Below, one piece after another: positions 9,339 through 16,415 of a DNA stretch of 64,000 nt. A program made the translations under genes and the position numbers. The stretch is taken from positions 186,001-250,000 of the forward strand of contig NZ_QPID01000002.1 of assembly GCF_003336225.1 (NCBI RefSeq), in the 5' to 3' direction. The notes below the pieces were generated by a model. The model was not told the origin of the DNA, did not search any database, and worked only from the letters and a program-made list of their open reading frames with translations. Origin of the DNA: Corallincola holothuriorum. GTDB taxonomy: Bacteria; Pseudomonadota; Gammaproteobacteria; Enterobacterales; Neiellaceae. Positions within the stretch are counted from its first letter, which is position 1. Every line of letters starts with the position of its first letter.

Positions 9339-10562
9339 ATGGAAACCACTTATCAGATCGGCGCGTTGCACTCTTTTATTCTTGTCATCCTCGTTTTATT
9401 TATCGGTCGAGCCCTTTGCTCTTCGATTGCAGCACTGAAGAAGTTTAATATCCCTGAGCCGATTGTCGGTGGTTTGGTGGTCGCGGTTCTGGTTACGGTG
9501 CTGAAGTATCAGGGGATCCAGGTCGAATTCAGTGTGCCGATGAAAGATATTTTAATGCTGTTCTTTTTCAGCGCGGTAGGGCTCTCTGCCAGTTATAAAA
9601 TGCTGCTAAAAGGGGGCCGTCAGGTCTTTGTCTTACTCCTGCTGGCGATGCTATTCCTGATCCTGCAAAACGCCGTCGGCGTGGGGTTAGCTGCAACTCT
9701 CGGATTAGATCCCTTGATGGGACTTGTGGCGGGCTCTATCTCCCTCTCTGGTGGCCACGGAACTGGTGCGGCTTGGTCGCAGACGTTTGCTGAAAACTAT
9801 GGCCTGAATACGATGGAGTTCGCCATGGCAGCCGCAACGTTTGGCTTGATCATTGGTGGTGTGGTGGGTGGCCCTGTAGGGCAGGGTTTGATCAACAAAT
9901 ATAAACTCAGGGAAGGCTATAACCACAAAGAAAATCACCATCTGAAAGATAAAAAGGTGATGACCTACGACCGCCGCGAAGAAGATCGCGTGTCGGCCAC
10001 CAATTTGGCTGAAATACTGTTTTTGTTGCTGCTTTGTGCTGTGGGTGCAATGGAGTTGCAAACCTGGGTGGTGTCACTCGATATTCCTTGGCTAAATATG
10101 CCGCAATTTGTTTACGCCTTGTTTATTGGTGTGGTGCTCTCCAATCTGCTCGACGTTAGCAAGCTCTACACTATTAACAACGAAGTGCTGGATGTGGTGA
10201 GTACCCTATGCCTGACGCTATTTTTGGCGATGGCGCTAATGAGTTTGAAACTTTGGGAACTGTTTAACCTCGCATTGCCCTTGTTGATAATTCTTGTCGC
10301 ACAAACCCTGCTGGTTATCACTTTCGTGGTTATCGTGACCTTTCGAGCCATGGGTAAAAGTTACGATGCCGCGATTATCTCTGCCGGACAATGTGGTTTT
10401 GGTATGGGCGCCACCCCGACGGCAGTGATGAATATGAGTGCGCTCACCGCGCGCAATGGGCCCTCACCACAGGCATTTATCGTTGTCCCTGTGGTGGGCG
10501 CTTTCTTTATCGATATCGTAAATTTGATTGTGTTGCAGGGCTACATTGGGTTTCTTGATTGA
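9339..10562 (+). CDS. gltS: Sodium/glutamate symporter GltS
   Basis: Inner-membrane sodium-coupled glutamate uptake carrier. The 407 residues are close to E. coli GltS (401). The family features include the KKFNIPEPIVGGL segment near residue 40, two inverted membrane halves with GSISLSGGHGTGAAW (about 130-145) and SAGQCGFGMGATPTAVMNM (about 348-366) as the re-entrant loops, and about ten hydrophobic segments. It is flanked by a plain intergenic region upstream and by the integron cassette array downstream, whose genes point toward it. Confidence 0.96.
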   Translation: METTYQIGALHSFILVILVLFIGRALCSSIAALKKFNIPEPIVGGLVVAVLVTVLKYQGIQVEFSVPMKDILMLFFFSAVGLSASYKMLLKGGRQVFVLLLLAMLFLILQNAVGVGLAATLGLDPLMGLVAGSISLSGGHGTGAAWSQTFAENYGLNTMEFAMAAATFGLIIGGVVGGPVGQGLINKYKLREGYNHKENHHLKDKKVMTYDRREEDRVSATNLAEILFLLLLCAVGAMELQTWVVSLDIPWLNMPQFVYALFIGVVLSNLLDVSKLYTINNEVLDVVSTLCLTLFLAMALMSLKLWELFNLALPLLIILVAQTLLVITFVVIVTFRAMGKSYDAAIISAGQCGFGMGATPTAVMNMSALTARNGPSPQAFIVVPVVGAFFIDIVNLIVLQGYIGFLD

Positions 10563-10669
10563 GCGGTTGCACTGAGTTGATCTGATTGCTAAATGACGCT
10601 GATGTTTTGTTGAATATCGCAGTTTCTGAGCTGGGAAGAACTCGTCTGCGCTTTTAATCATTGTAGCGT

Positions 10670-10748
10670 TTCTAATGCCTAAAACTGGGAACAAGTTAGC
10701 GACAAAGCCGTACTGTAAAAGTTATCACAATGGTTTTTCTTGTTAGGC
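10670..10748 (-). repeat. attC site 1 (end of array, decayed)
   Basis: R'' is GCCTAAC (plus strand 10742-10748) and R' reads ATTAGAA (plus strand 10670-10676), with A instead of the invariant G before the TTA. The site shares the AAGAAAAACCATT and GGCTTTG blocks with attC 2 and 3, but its inner stem pairs poorly. It contains the stop codon of the SpoU cassette gene. Confidence 0.75.
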
Positions 10749-11339
10749 CTTAGGCCCTCGATTAGCACGCTTATATTTTGCTTGGTATGCTCGTCGCTGT
10801 TTAGTGATCTCATAGAGAACTATACCTGTTGTAGTAGCCAGGTTGAGGCTTTCAATCATTCCGAACATGGGAATAGAAACACAGAAATCACTACTCTCTA
10901 CTGCAAGATCGCTGATCCCTCTCGATTCATTTCCGAACCAAACGGCTAGCTTAGGGTGAGTGTAATTAGTTTCGTGCAAGATGAAGTTATCTTTGCCCTT
11001 GACGTGGGGAGAAGTGACGATTGAAGTAAACCGTTTCTTTTTGAGGTGCTCCAAGCACTGCTCAGTGCTATCAAACCTCTTTACAAACGTCCACTTTGAA
11101 GCGGATACCGAGACTTTATAGATAGTTTTTCGTTCTCTAATTTTTTCCCATTCATCTGGGAGAGTTTTACCACTATCGACGATATAAATTTTCTCAGCCC
11201 CAAGAGCATTAACATTTCTTATCACTGACCCAATATTTTTAGGATCCATTGGATTCTCTAAAACAACTATTAGGTTTTTACACTGATATGGTTTGATCTC
11301 ATCAGCCTGCTGTCTGATAGCACTTTTTTTAGATTCCAT
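10743..11339 (-). CDS. SpoU/TrmH-family RNA 2'-O-methyltransferase (cassette gene)
   Basis: Predicted SAM-dependent RNA ribose methylase of 198 residues with the SPOUT knot. Motif 1 is NPMDPKNIGSVIRNVNALGA (about 30-50), motif 2 is FGNESRGISDLAVESSDFCVSIPM, and motif 3 is SLNLATTTGIVLYEITKQRR. The Asn and Arg of motif 1 and the Glu-Ser-Arg-Gly of motif 2 are intact, so activity is likely; the substrate, tRNA or rRNA, is not predictable. It is the last gene of the cassette array, its stop TAA lies in the attC R'' box, and it converges on gltS. Such a gene is normally part of the core genome. Confidence 0.85.
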   Translation of the reverse strand: MESKKSAIRQQADEIKPYQCKNLIVVLENPMDPKNIGSVIRNVNALGAEKIYIVDSGKTLPDEWEKIRERKTIYKVSVSASKWTFVKRFDSTEQCLEHLKKKRFTSIVTSPHVKGKDNFILHETNYTHPKLAVWFGNESRGISDLAVESSDFCVSIPMFGMIESLNLATTTGIVLYEITKQRRAYQAKYKRANRGPKA

Positions 11340-11364
11340 TACTCTTTTAATTTCACGAATTGAG

Positions 11365-11442
11365 GTTTAATGCCCAAATAACGGGCAAGTTAGCGGCAAA
11401 GCCGCGCTGTATAACTAGTCCAAATGATTTTTCTTGTTAAGT
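11365..11442 (-). repeat. attC site 2
   Basis: R'' is ACTTAAC (plus strand 11436-11442) and R' reads ATTAAAC (plus strand 11365-11371), again A in place of G at the exchange point. The central GCGGCTTTGCCGC block and the TAACT/AGTTA arms can pair with one mismatch. It holds the stop of the gene at 11437. Confidence 0.8.
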
Positions 11443-11904
11443 TGCTGCCGTTAAATAGTTGAGTAACTTGACCTGTTTACCCCCCATATTTCCTAGCTCT
11501 TTGTACTTTTCTTTCATGTGTCCTAGGCCAATACGCCTAAGAAGTCGGCAAAATTCTTTGTACTCTGGCCCAAACTGCCCAGAGTAGAATAGCTTGTAAA
11601 GTCCTTCTCTCAACTCCTCTCGGTCATGCAGAGAGAGGTTTGCTGACTTTAACCTTCGAGCCATCGTTGCCCTTATAAAACCAGAGTAATGAAAATACAC
11701 ATCAGCTAAAACAAATTGCTTTGCTATCTTAATCGCAGCTTCATCCCCCTTGGCAACAGCATGTGATATGGCCCAAAGGGCATGCTTAGACGATACCGAC
11801 GGAGAAGTTTTAGATACGCCATCAAAGCTAATGGGCTGACATACCCTCAAAGATTTAGCTAGCTGCTCATACCTTTGAATTACGTATTCTCGCCTCCATT
11901 CCAC
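11437..11904 (-). CDS. Hypothetical protein, integron cassette gene
   Basis: I do not recognise this protein. It has 155 residues, mainly helical and basic, with no signal peptide or membrane segment. The C-terminal half has a run of charged helices (ARRLKSANLSLHDREELREG) and ends KLLNYLTAAT. The start used is GTG 11904; no Shine-Dalgarno precedes it, and instead CCTCC just upstream could pair with GGAGG inside codons 3-5 and mask the start. The TAA stop lies in the R'' box of attC 2. The cassette head TTAAGT complements its own R'' exactly. Confidence 0.7.
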   Translation of the reverse strand: MEWRREYVIQRYEQLAKSLRVCQPISFDGVSKTSPSVSSKHALWAISHAVAKGDEAAIKIAKQFVLADVYFHYSGFIRATMARRLKSANLSLHDREELREGLYKLFYSGQFGPEYKEFCRLLRRIGLGHMKEKYKELGNMGGKQVKLLNYLTAAT

Positions 11905-11962
11905 AGGAGGTGAATAGTATAAATCAGATCTGATTTGAGTTTACTCCATATTCAAAGCAGCG

Positions 11963-12041
11963 ACTTAACGCCTAAAACAGGGATCAAGTTAGCTGCAAAG
12001 CCGCGCTGCTTAACTTGTCCCAATGGTTTTTCTTGTTATAC
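11963..12041 (-). repeat. attC site 3 (best preserved)
   Basis: R'' GTATAAC (plus strand 12035-12041) and R' GTTAAGT (plus strand 11963-11969) frame a stem. On the plus strand GGGA-T-CAAGTTA (11980-11991) pairs with TAACTTGTCCC (12011-12021), leaving one unpaired base at 11984. An extrahelical base in the arm is the classical mark of a recombinogenic attC. The TAA stop of the gene at 12036 lies inside R''. Confidence 0.9.
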
Positions 12042-12530
12042 GTTTGGTTTGAAATTTCTTTCTTCATAAGGAAAAAACCAACGTCCCTCTGGTTCTGACG
12101 GAAATGAGCCAACCTGCTGTAAGTTAGCTAGGTGATGATTGACACACTTCTTTAATCCACCAATGGCTTTAGATGTGCAATCCGTCTCGTTGCACTCAAC
12201 ATCACCCAACTCGATACCGCTATTAAGAAAATCAGATACTGCGTACCCATAAACCATTAGCTCGTCAGGACTAACAAACCTTAGTAGTAACCATTCATCA
12301 ACGGTTGTTTGCGGAACCTTGAAGCAGTAGACATCGTTTCCCCAGTTCCAAGCTCGGCTACTTTGCCAATACTGCGAGCACGCCTCGCAAACAAACAGTT
12401 CATGCTCTTTGTCATTGCTGCGCGCTAATGGTTTTAGCCAAGTGCGTAGTTTTTTCGTTTCCCTAACGCGCTTGGATATAGCTGCGCGATCCATAGTGAT
12501 GTGATCATATTTCGCACACTCACATGTCAT
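12036..12530 (-). CDS. Hypothetical Cys-rich protein, integron cassette gene
   Basis: Not recognised. The 164 residues are soluble and hold cysteines in pairs: CECAKYDH at the N-terminus, CEACSQYW near 48-55, and CNETDC followed by CVNHH near 115-132. This spacing suggests one or two bound zinc ions, but no known fold is evident. Several Trp and Tyr residues follow the second pair (WQSSRAWNWGNDVYCF). A GAAGGA Shine-Dalgarno lies nine bases before the ATG. The TAA stop is in the R'' box of attC 3, and the cassette head TTATAC complements that box. Confidence 0.75.
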   Translation of the reverse strand: MTCECAKYDHITMDRAAISKRVRETKKLRTWLKPLARSNDKEHELFVCEACSQYWQSSRAWNWGNDVYCFKVPQTTVDEWLLLRFVSPDELMVYGYAVSDFLNSGIELGDVECNETDCTSKAIGGLKKCVNHHLANLQQVGSFPSEPEGRWFFPYEERNFKPNV

Positions 12531-12549
12531 GGATAATCCTTCTTAAAAC

Positions 12550-12619
12550 GTATAACGCCTGTATTTGCGCGCACAAAATTCCACGCGTAATGACTGTCCG
12601 CAACATGCTCTGGTTAGAG
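12550..12619 (-). repeat. attC site 4 (different sequence type)
   Basis: R'' CTCTAAC (plus strand 12613-12619) and R' GTTATAC (plus strand 12550-12556), preceded by CAGGC as in many attC sites. The 70-base interior shares little with attC 1-3, so this cassette probably came from a different source. It contains the stop of the gene at 12614. Confidence 0.75.
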
Positions 12620-12988
12620 TGGGTGATGGCCATGGAAGTTAACATACAAAGACTTTATCTCTCTGGGTAGTATTTTCCAATATGGCTCAATTTTCTCTGG
12701 TTTAATTTGATAGAACAAATTTTCTGTAAACGCTACATCGATACAGTTTTTAATTTCTTCATCACCCGTTTTCCATTGGACACAAATGTATCTAAAGACG
12801 CCTGCGTACTTGGAGGCTGATATGCACTTTGCCATTTCGTTATTTATTGTATTTGCCAAGCTTTCAAACCATGAATAAGCAAACTCAGGGTTAAGATCTC
12901 CCCAATATTTGATATGCACCCTATCAGCTTTTGTTGTGATTTCAGGGAACCTATTACGAAACTCATTGTATAGTTCGATTACTGGCAT
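12614..12988 (-). CDS. Hypothetical protein, integron cassette gene
   Basis: A 124-residue soluble protein starting MPVIELYNEFRNRFPEI. I cannot name it with confidence; the C-terminal pattern IEPYWKILPREIKSLYVNFHGHHPL recalls small uncharacterised proteins of the DUF7674 type, but this is a guess from memory. There is no signal peptide or membrane segment. The base composition is visibly AT-rich. The stop lies in the R'' box of attC 4, and the cassette begins at 13001 with TTAGAG, the exact complement of that box, so it is an intact cassette. Confidence 0.7.
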   Translation of the reverse strand: MPVIELYNEFRNRFPEITTKADRVHIKYWGDLNPEFAYSWFESLANTINNEMAKCISASKYAGVFRYICVQWKTGDEEIKNCIDVAFTENLFYQIKPEKIEPYWKILPREIKSLYVNFHGHHPL

Positions 12989-12995
12989 AAATTTA

Positions 12996-13002
12996 CTCTA
13001 AC
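12996..13002 (-). repeat. Outer R' core site of the cassette array
   Basis: GTTAGAG on the minus strand, eight bases before the ATG of the first cassette gene. It follows CTAGC, and a GTATAAC lies 13 bases further upstream (13010-13016), so this may be the remnant of a truncated attC or an attI. No full attC fold is visible at 13003-13145; that stretch has only a seven-base inverted repeat (13033-13039 with 13048-13054). Confidence 0.55.
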
Positions 13003-13145
13003 GCTAGATAGTTATACATCGTAGGTCTAATCAGATAGCGGATCGATGCTATCTATCACGCCTCATTAGGCTTCATAATCGCATCATAACCTGCTGTTTT
13101 AGCTTGTGTATTGGCTGATATCACATCCAGAGGCTAAATCAAGGG

Positions 13146-13706
13146 CTAGATTTTTGCGCCAAATATGCGCTTCAGGGTGCCGTCTTTATCGATGATGTGG
13201 TGCTTAAGTGCGCCGACGATATGCAGCACAACGGCGGCGATAACCAGATAGCCGAGCCAGCTGTGGCAGGCATGAGCAAAAGAAGCGATAGCCGCAATGT
13301 GGGGGATCACTTTGCTCGGATCCGCAGGATCGGGATTCATTGCTACGATTTCCATGCCGAATACCATTAAGCCATGGCCACCCATTGTCGACATGATAGC
13401 GCCGGAGATGGGCATAAACACAGTGCCGAGGATCAGCGCCCAGTGAACGACTTTCGCCAGCAGGTGTTCTATCTGGCTATATTTCCCGGCGGGGGTTGGC
13501 CAGCCATTGGTGACTCGCCAGAACACGCGAATAAGGACAATGAAGAAGATGATAAAGCCAAATGATTTGTGCCATGGATAGAGGGCATAGGCTTTTGTTT
13601 CGACCATGAAAACGCCGATGGCTAAGAGTGTGATCATCATCAGTCCAACGATCCAGTGCAGGGCGAGTGTCGTGGGACTAAATTTATTCGGTGTGTCTCG
13701 TTGCAT
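13146..13706 (-). CDS. Cytochrome b561-type membrane protein
   Basis: Di-heme b cytochrome of the CybB/YodB type, transferring electrons from quinol in the inner membrane. It has 186 residues with four membrane segments and the expected heme histidines in LHWIVG (helix 1), PWHKSFG (helix 2), CHSWLGY and LHIVGALKHH. ATG 13706 was chosen because AAGGTGG lies just upstream; a GTG three codons earlier is the longer alternative. It is encoded alone, beside the cassette array. It could serve superoxide or other redox chemistry, but the sequence does not show which. Confidence 0.92.
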   Translation of the reverse strand: MQRDTPNKFSPTTLALHWIVGLMMITLLAIGVFMVETKAYALYPWHKSFGFIIFFIVLIRVFWRVTNGWPTPAGKYSQIEHLLAKVVHWALILGTVFMPISGAIMSTMGGHGLMVFGMEIVAMNPDPADPSKVIPHIAAIASFAHACHSWLGYLVIAAVVLHIVGALKHHIIDKDGTLKRIFGAKI

Positions 13707-13770
13707 AGCAACCACCTTGTTTGGGCGATGTGTGGTGTTGTATCAGAAGCCTAGAAGGTAGAAGTTGCTT

Positions 13771-13838
13771 TGTCAGTTTGGAGGGAATGTCAGTTTGCAG
13801 GGAATGTCAGTTTGCGGGAAATGTCAGCCCGCGGGGAA
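13771..13838. repeat. Four tandem 17-bp repeats over the anmK stop
   Basis: Units at 13771-13787, 13788-13804, 13805-13821 and 13822-13838, each close to TGTCAGTTTGCGGGAAA. The last unit includes the final codons and stop codon of anmK on the minus strand; the other three are downstream copies. Each copy still contains TGA in that frame. It looks like slippage duplication of the gene end. Confidence 0.85.
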
Positions 13839-14945
13839 TAGCGCGCCTAAAATGGCTGGGCGACTCGCGCCAGTGACCGCTGGCAGGTTACCGGGCAGGC
13901 GGTTAATATGGCGGTAGGCCAGCCAGGCAAACGCCAGGGCCTCGAGATCGTCGGCAGAAACACCTAGGGCGTCCAGTGGCGCGACACTCAGCTGCGGCAG
14001 GGCTTGCTGCAACCCTGAGACCAGTTGTGCATTTCGGGCACCGCCGCCGCAGATCCAGAGTTCCGCGCGTTGCTTGTTATCCGCAAGCGGCAGTTGTGCT
14101 ATCTGTTCGGCGATACTGTGTACGGTTAAAGCACACAATGTAGCTTGCACATCTTGCGGTGGTAAGGCACTGAAGGTGTCTAATCGGTGCTGCAACCAGG
14201 ACAGATTGAACAGTTCACGGCCAGTGCTTTTGGGTGCTGGCAGCTCGAAGTAATCTTCACTTAATAGCTGTTTCAGCAGCGGCTTGCTCACCGTCCCTGT
14301 GGCGCCCCATTCACCATTATTATCGTAGGGCTTGCCTTGATGTTTTAAGCACCACTGATCCATCAGGGTGTTTCCGGGGCCGGTATCAAACCCTAATACG
14401 GTGTGGTCAGTGGCGGGTAACCAGGTGATATTGGCTACGCCACCAATGTTCAGAATTACGCGGTCGCACTCAGGGCTAGCCAATAGCGCATGGTGAAAAG
14501 CGGGAACCAGCGGTGCGCCCTGGCCACCCAGCGCAATATCTTTGCGGCGGAAATCGGCCACCACATCGATACCGGTTTCTACGGCAATGGTGTTGGCATC
14601 GCCCAGTTGCAGGGTGAAGCCCTTACAGCTGTGGGGGTGGTGACGTACGGTTTGGCCATGACTGCCGATGGCGGTGATTTCGCTGGCTGGAATATCGGTT
14701 TTTGCCAGAAGGGCATTAACCGCTTCAGCGAACAACTGCCCTAGCTCTCGATCCATCGCGCCGAGGCGATTGATCTCATTGGCTGCGGGTTGGCATAACT
14801 GGTGTAAACCAGACACCAGCTGTTCCGGTAGCGGATGCTGGTGACTAGCGAGAATAGCGGGTTGGGGTTGTGAAAAGTCCACCAGCACGGCATCAATACC
14901 ATCCATGCTGGTTCCGGACATTAGGCCAATATAGTAACCGGCCAT
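13824..14945 (-). CDS. anmK: Anhydro-N-acetylmuramic acid kinase
   Basis: Phosphorylates and opens 1,6-anhydro-MurNAc to MurNAc-6-phosphate in cell-wall recycling. It has 373 residues, the usual size. Signatures are GLMSGTSMDGIDAVLV at the N-terminus (ATP phosphate loop), GSHGQTVRHHP, VADFRRKDIALGGQGAPLVPAFH with the catalytic Asp, NIGGVANIT and GFDTGPGN. Its ATG shares one base with the stop of the upstream endopeptidase gene (TAATG), so translation is probably coupled. Its final codons FPAG and stop are part of a 17-bp tandem repeat. Confidence 0.97.
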   Translation of the reverse strand: MAGYYIGLMSGTSMDGIDAVLVDFSQPQPAILASHQHPLPEQLVSGLHQLCQPAANEINRLGAMDRELGQLFAEAVNALLAKTDIPASEITAIGSHGQTVRHHPHSCKGFTLQLGDANTIAVETGIDVVADFRRKDIALGGQGAPLVPAFHHALLASPECDRVILNIGGVANITWLPATDHTVLGFDTGPGNTLMDQWCLKHQGKPYDNNGEWGATGTVSKPLLKQLLSEDYFELPAPKSTGRELFNLSWLQHRLDTFSALPPQDVQATLCALTVHSIAEQIAQLPLADNKQRAELWICGGGARNAQLVSGLQQALPQLSVAPLDALGVSADDLEALAFAWLAYRHINRLPGNLPAVTGASRPAILGALFPAG

Positions 14946-16276
14946 TACCCCTGCTGCATTGCCAGTAGTAGGCGACGGTTAGCATTGAGTTGCGAGATCA
15001 TGGTCTCGGCATGGGCGATAAATGACTTTTTATCGCTGGCTTTGATCGGCTTAGCATCGGGCAACTTCACGGTGCGAGGATTTCTGTGCACGCCGTTCAC
15101 CAGGAATTCGTAATGCAGGTGCGCGCCAGTCACACGGCCTGTTGCACCGACAGTACCAATCTTCTGTCCCTGTTTGACTCTGGCGTTGGTTTTTACATGA
15201 CGCTTATGCAGGTGCAGATACTTAGTGATCACGCCTTCACCGTGTTTGATGAAAACATAATTACCATTGAGCTTGTTGTAACCTGATTTGGTTACCCGGC
15301 CATCACCCGCAGCCATGACGGGCGTACCGGTTTTAGCGGCGTAATCGATGCCGTTGTGGGCTCGCACTTTGCCGGTGACCGGATGCAAGCGGCGCGGATT
15401 AAAACTGGAACTGATGTACTTGAAGTTAACCGGCGCTCGGAGGAAAGCTTTCTTCATCGCTTTACCGTCAGGAGAGTAATATACGCCGTCGGTATGGCGT
15501 ACTGCCTGAAAGCTGTCGCCTTGGTTGATAAACTCTGCGGCAACAATGGCGCCTTCGCCAACCATCTCACCATCAGCAAAGCGCTCTTCGTACATCACGC
15601 TAAAACTATCGCCTTTACGCAGGTCCAAAGCAAAATCCACATCCCAGCCAAAAATGGTTGCCAGGCTCATGATCTGATTTGGGCTAAGGCCTGCATCCAC
15701 TCCGGCATTATAGAAATTGCTGGTGATGGTTGCGGCGGCAAAATTGGTACGGGTTTCGACCTGTTTGGCGTGTTGCTCTGCAACGTATGTGTCGTCGTAA
15801 CGGGTCACCGTCAAGGTATTGATCTTGTCCTGCGGATAAACCAGCTGGATCAATTGGCCGTCACGATCGGCGCCAAATTTAAGTTGGTCGCCGGGATGAA
15901 TTTTTTTCAGTGCCTTGGTGCTGTCACCTAAGTTGGCAATGTTGTGCAGGGTGCGAGGGCTGAAACCGGCACGCTGGAAGATCTTTGCCAGTGAATCACC
16001 GCTTTTCACGGTAAAGGTTTGCCAGCTGAGTTCTGGCAGTGGTGCAGGCTGGTTCGCTTGTTGTTGCACGGCATCGTCAACGGGGGCGATTTCCAGCGGC
16101 AGGGGATAACGCTTGCCAAGCTCTAGTGACGCTTCAGTGTTACGGGAAGCGCTGGCGTCTTCTGCCGGCATAAAAAGCAGCAGTAGGGTAATGACACTGA
16201 TAATGGCTACCAGTACTTTGTGCTGTTTAGGCAGCTGTTCAATATAAGCATTCATATCAGGATCTTGCTTGTACAT
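14945..16276 (-). CDS. M23-family murein DD-endopeptidase, MepM-like
   Basis: Zinc endopeptidase that cleaves cross-links so peptidoglycan can grow. It has an N-terminal membrane anchor (about 22-38), a LysM/OapA-like segment (TFTVKSGDSLAKIFQRAG), a middle Csd3-like domain, and a C-terminal M23 (LytM) domain with HNGIDYA, KYLHLHK and GAHLHYEFLVNG metal motifs. All metal residues appear present. It aligns along its length with E. coli MepM. ATG 16276 was chosen by that alignment; ATG 16255 and ATG 16318 are alternatives, none with a strong Shine-Dalgarno. It overlaps anmK by one base and is divergent from tyrS. Confidence 0.9.
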   Translation of the reverse strand: MYKQDPDMNAYIEQLPKQHKVLVAIISVITLLLLFMPAEDASASRNTEASLELGKRYPLPLEIAPVDDAVQQQANQPAPLPELSWQTFTVKSGDSLAKIFQRAGFSPRTLHNIANLGDSTKALKKIHPGDQLKFGADRDGQLIQLVYPQDKINTLTVTRYDDTYVAEQHAKQVETRTNFAAATITSNFYNAGVDAGLSPNQIMSLATIFGWDVDFALDLRKGDSFSVMYEERFADGEMVGEGAIVAAEFINQGDSFQAVRHTDGVYYSPDGKAMKKAFLRAPVNFKYISSSFNPRRLHPVTGKVRAHNGIDYAAKTGTPVMAAGDGRVTKSGYNKLNGNYVFIKHGEGVITKYLHLHKRHVKTNARVKQGQKIGTVGATGRVTGAHLHYEFLVNGVHRNPRTVKLPDAKPIKASDKKSFIAHAETMISQLNANRRLLLAMQQG

Positions 16277-16415
16277 CGCTATAAAACCGGTACATTGACT
16301 AGTATAACGCCAATGCAACTATCGCGCCCAGCATACACTGTTTCCCTTTGCGGCGCCATTTCGTACAATCCCCCCCTGAATTTTGAATTGATAGTTTTCA
16401 CGGAGAAATATCCTA

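Larger units (their letters stand above)
10670..13002 (-). mobile_element. Integron cassette cluster without integrase (CALIN), four cassettes
   Basis: Four minus-strand genes are each followed by an attC-like site of 70-79 bases; the array reads from 13002 down to 10670. In every case the stop codon lies in the R'' box of its own attC. In three cassettes the first bases of the cassette (TTAGAG, TTATAC, TTAAGT) are the exact complement of that cassette's R'' box, as expected for DNA that circularised and inserted at a single G^TT point. The genes look more AT-rich than the flanking core genes. No intI gene lies in the window, and the array sits between gltS and a cytochrome b561 gene. Confidence 0.85.

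Noticed and set aside
10670-13002. Regularly spaced similar repeats as a possible CRISPR array
   Set aside because: The repeats are about 70-79 bases, separated by whole genes of 375-600 bases, and have integron R'/R'' boxes, not short direct repeats with short spacers.
10563-13145. Insertion sequence or transposase around the accessory region
   Set aside because: No transposase-like frame or terminal inverted repeats were found; the mobile signal is of integron type.
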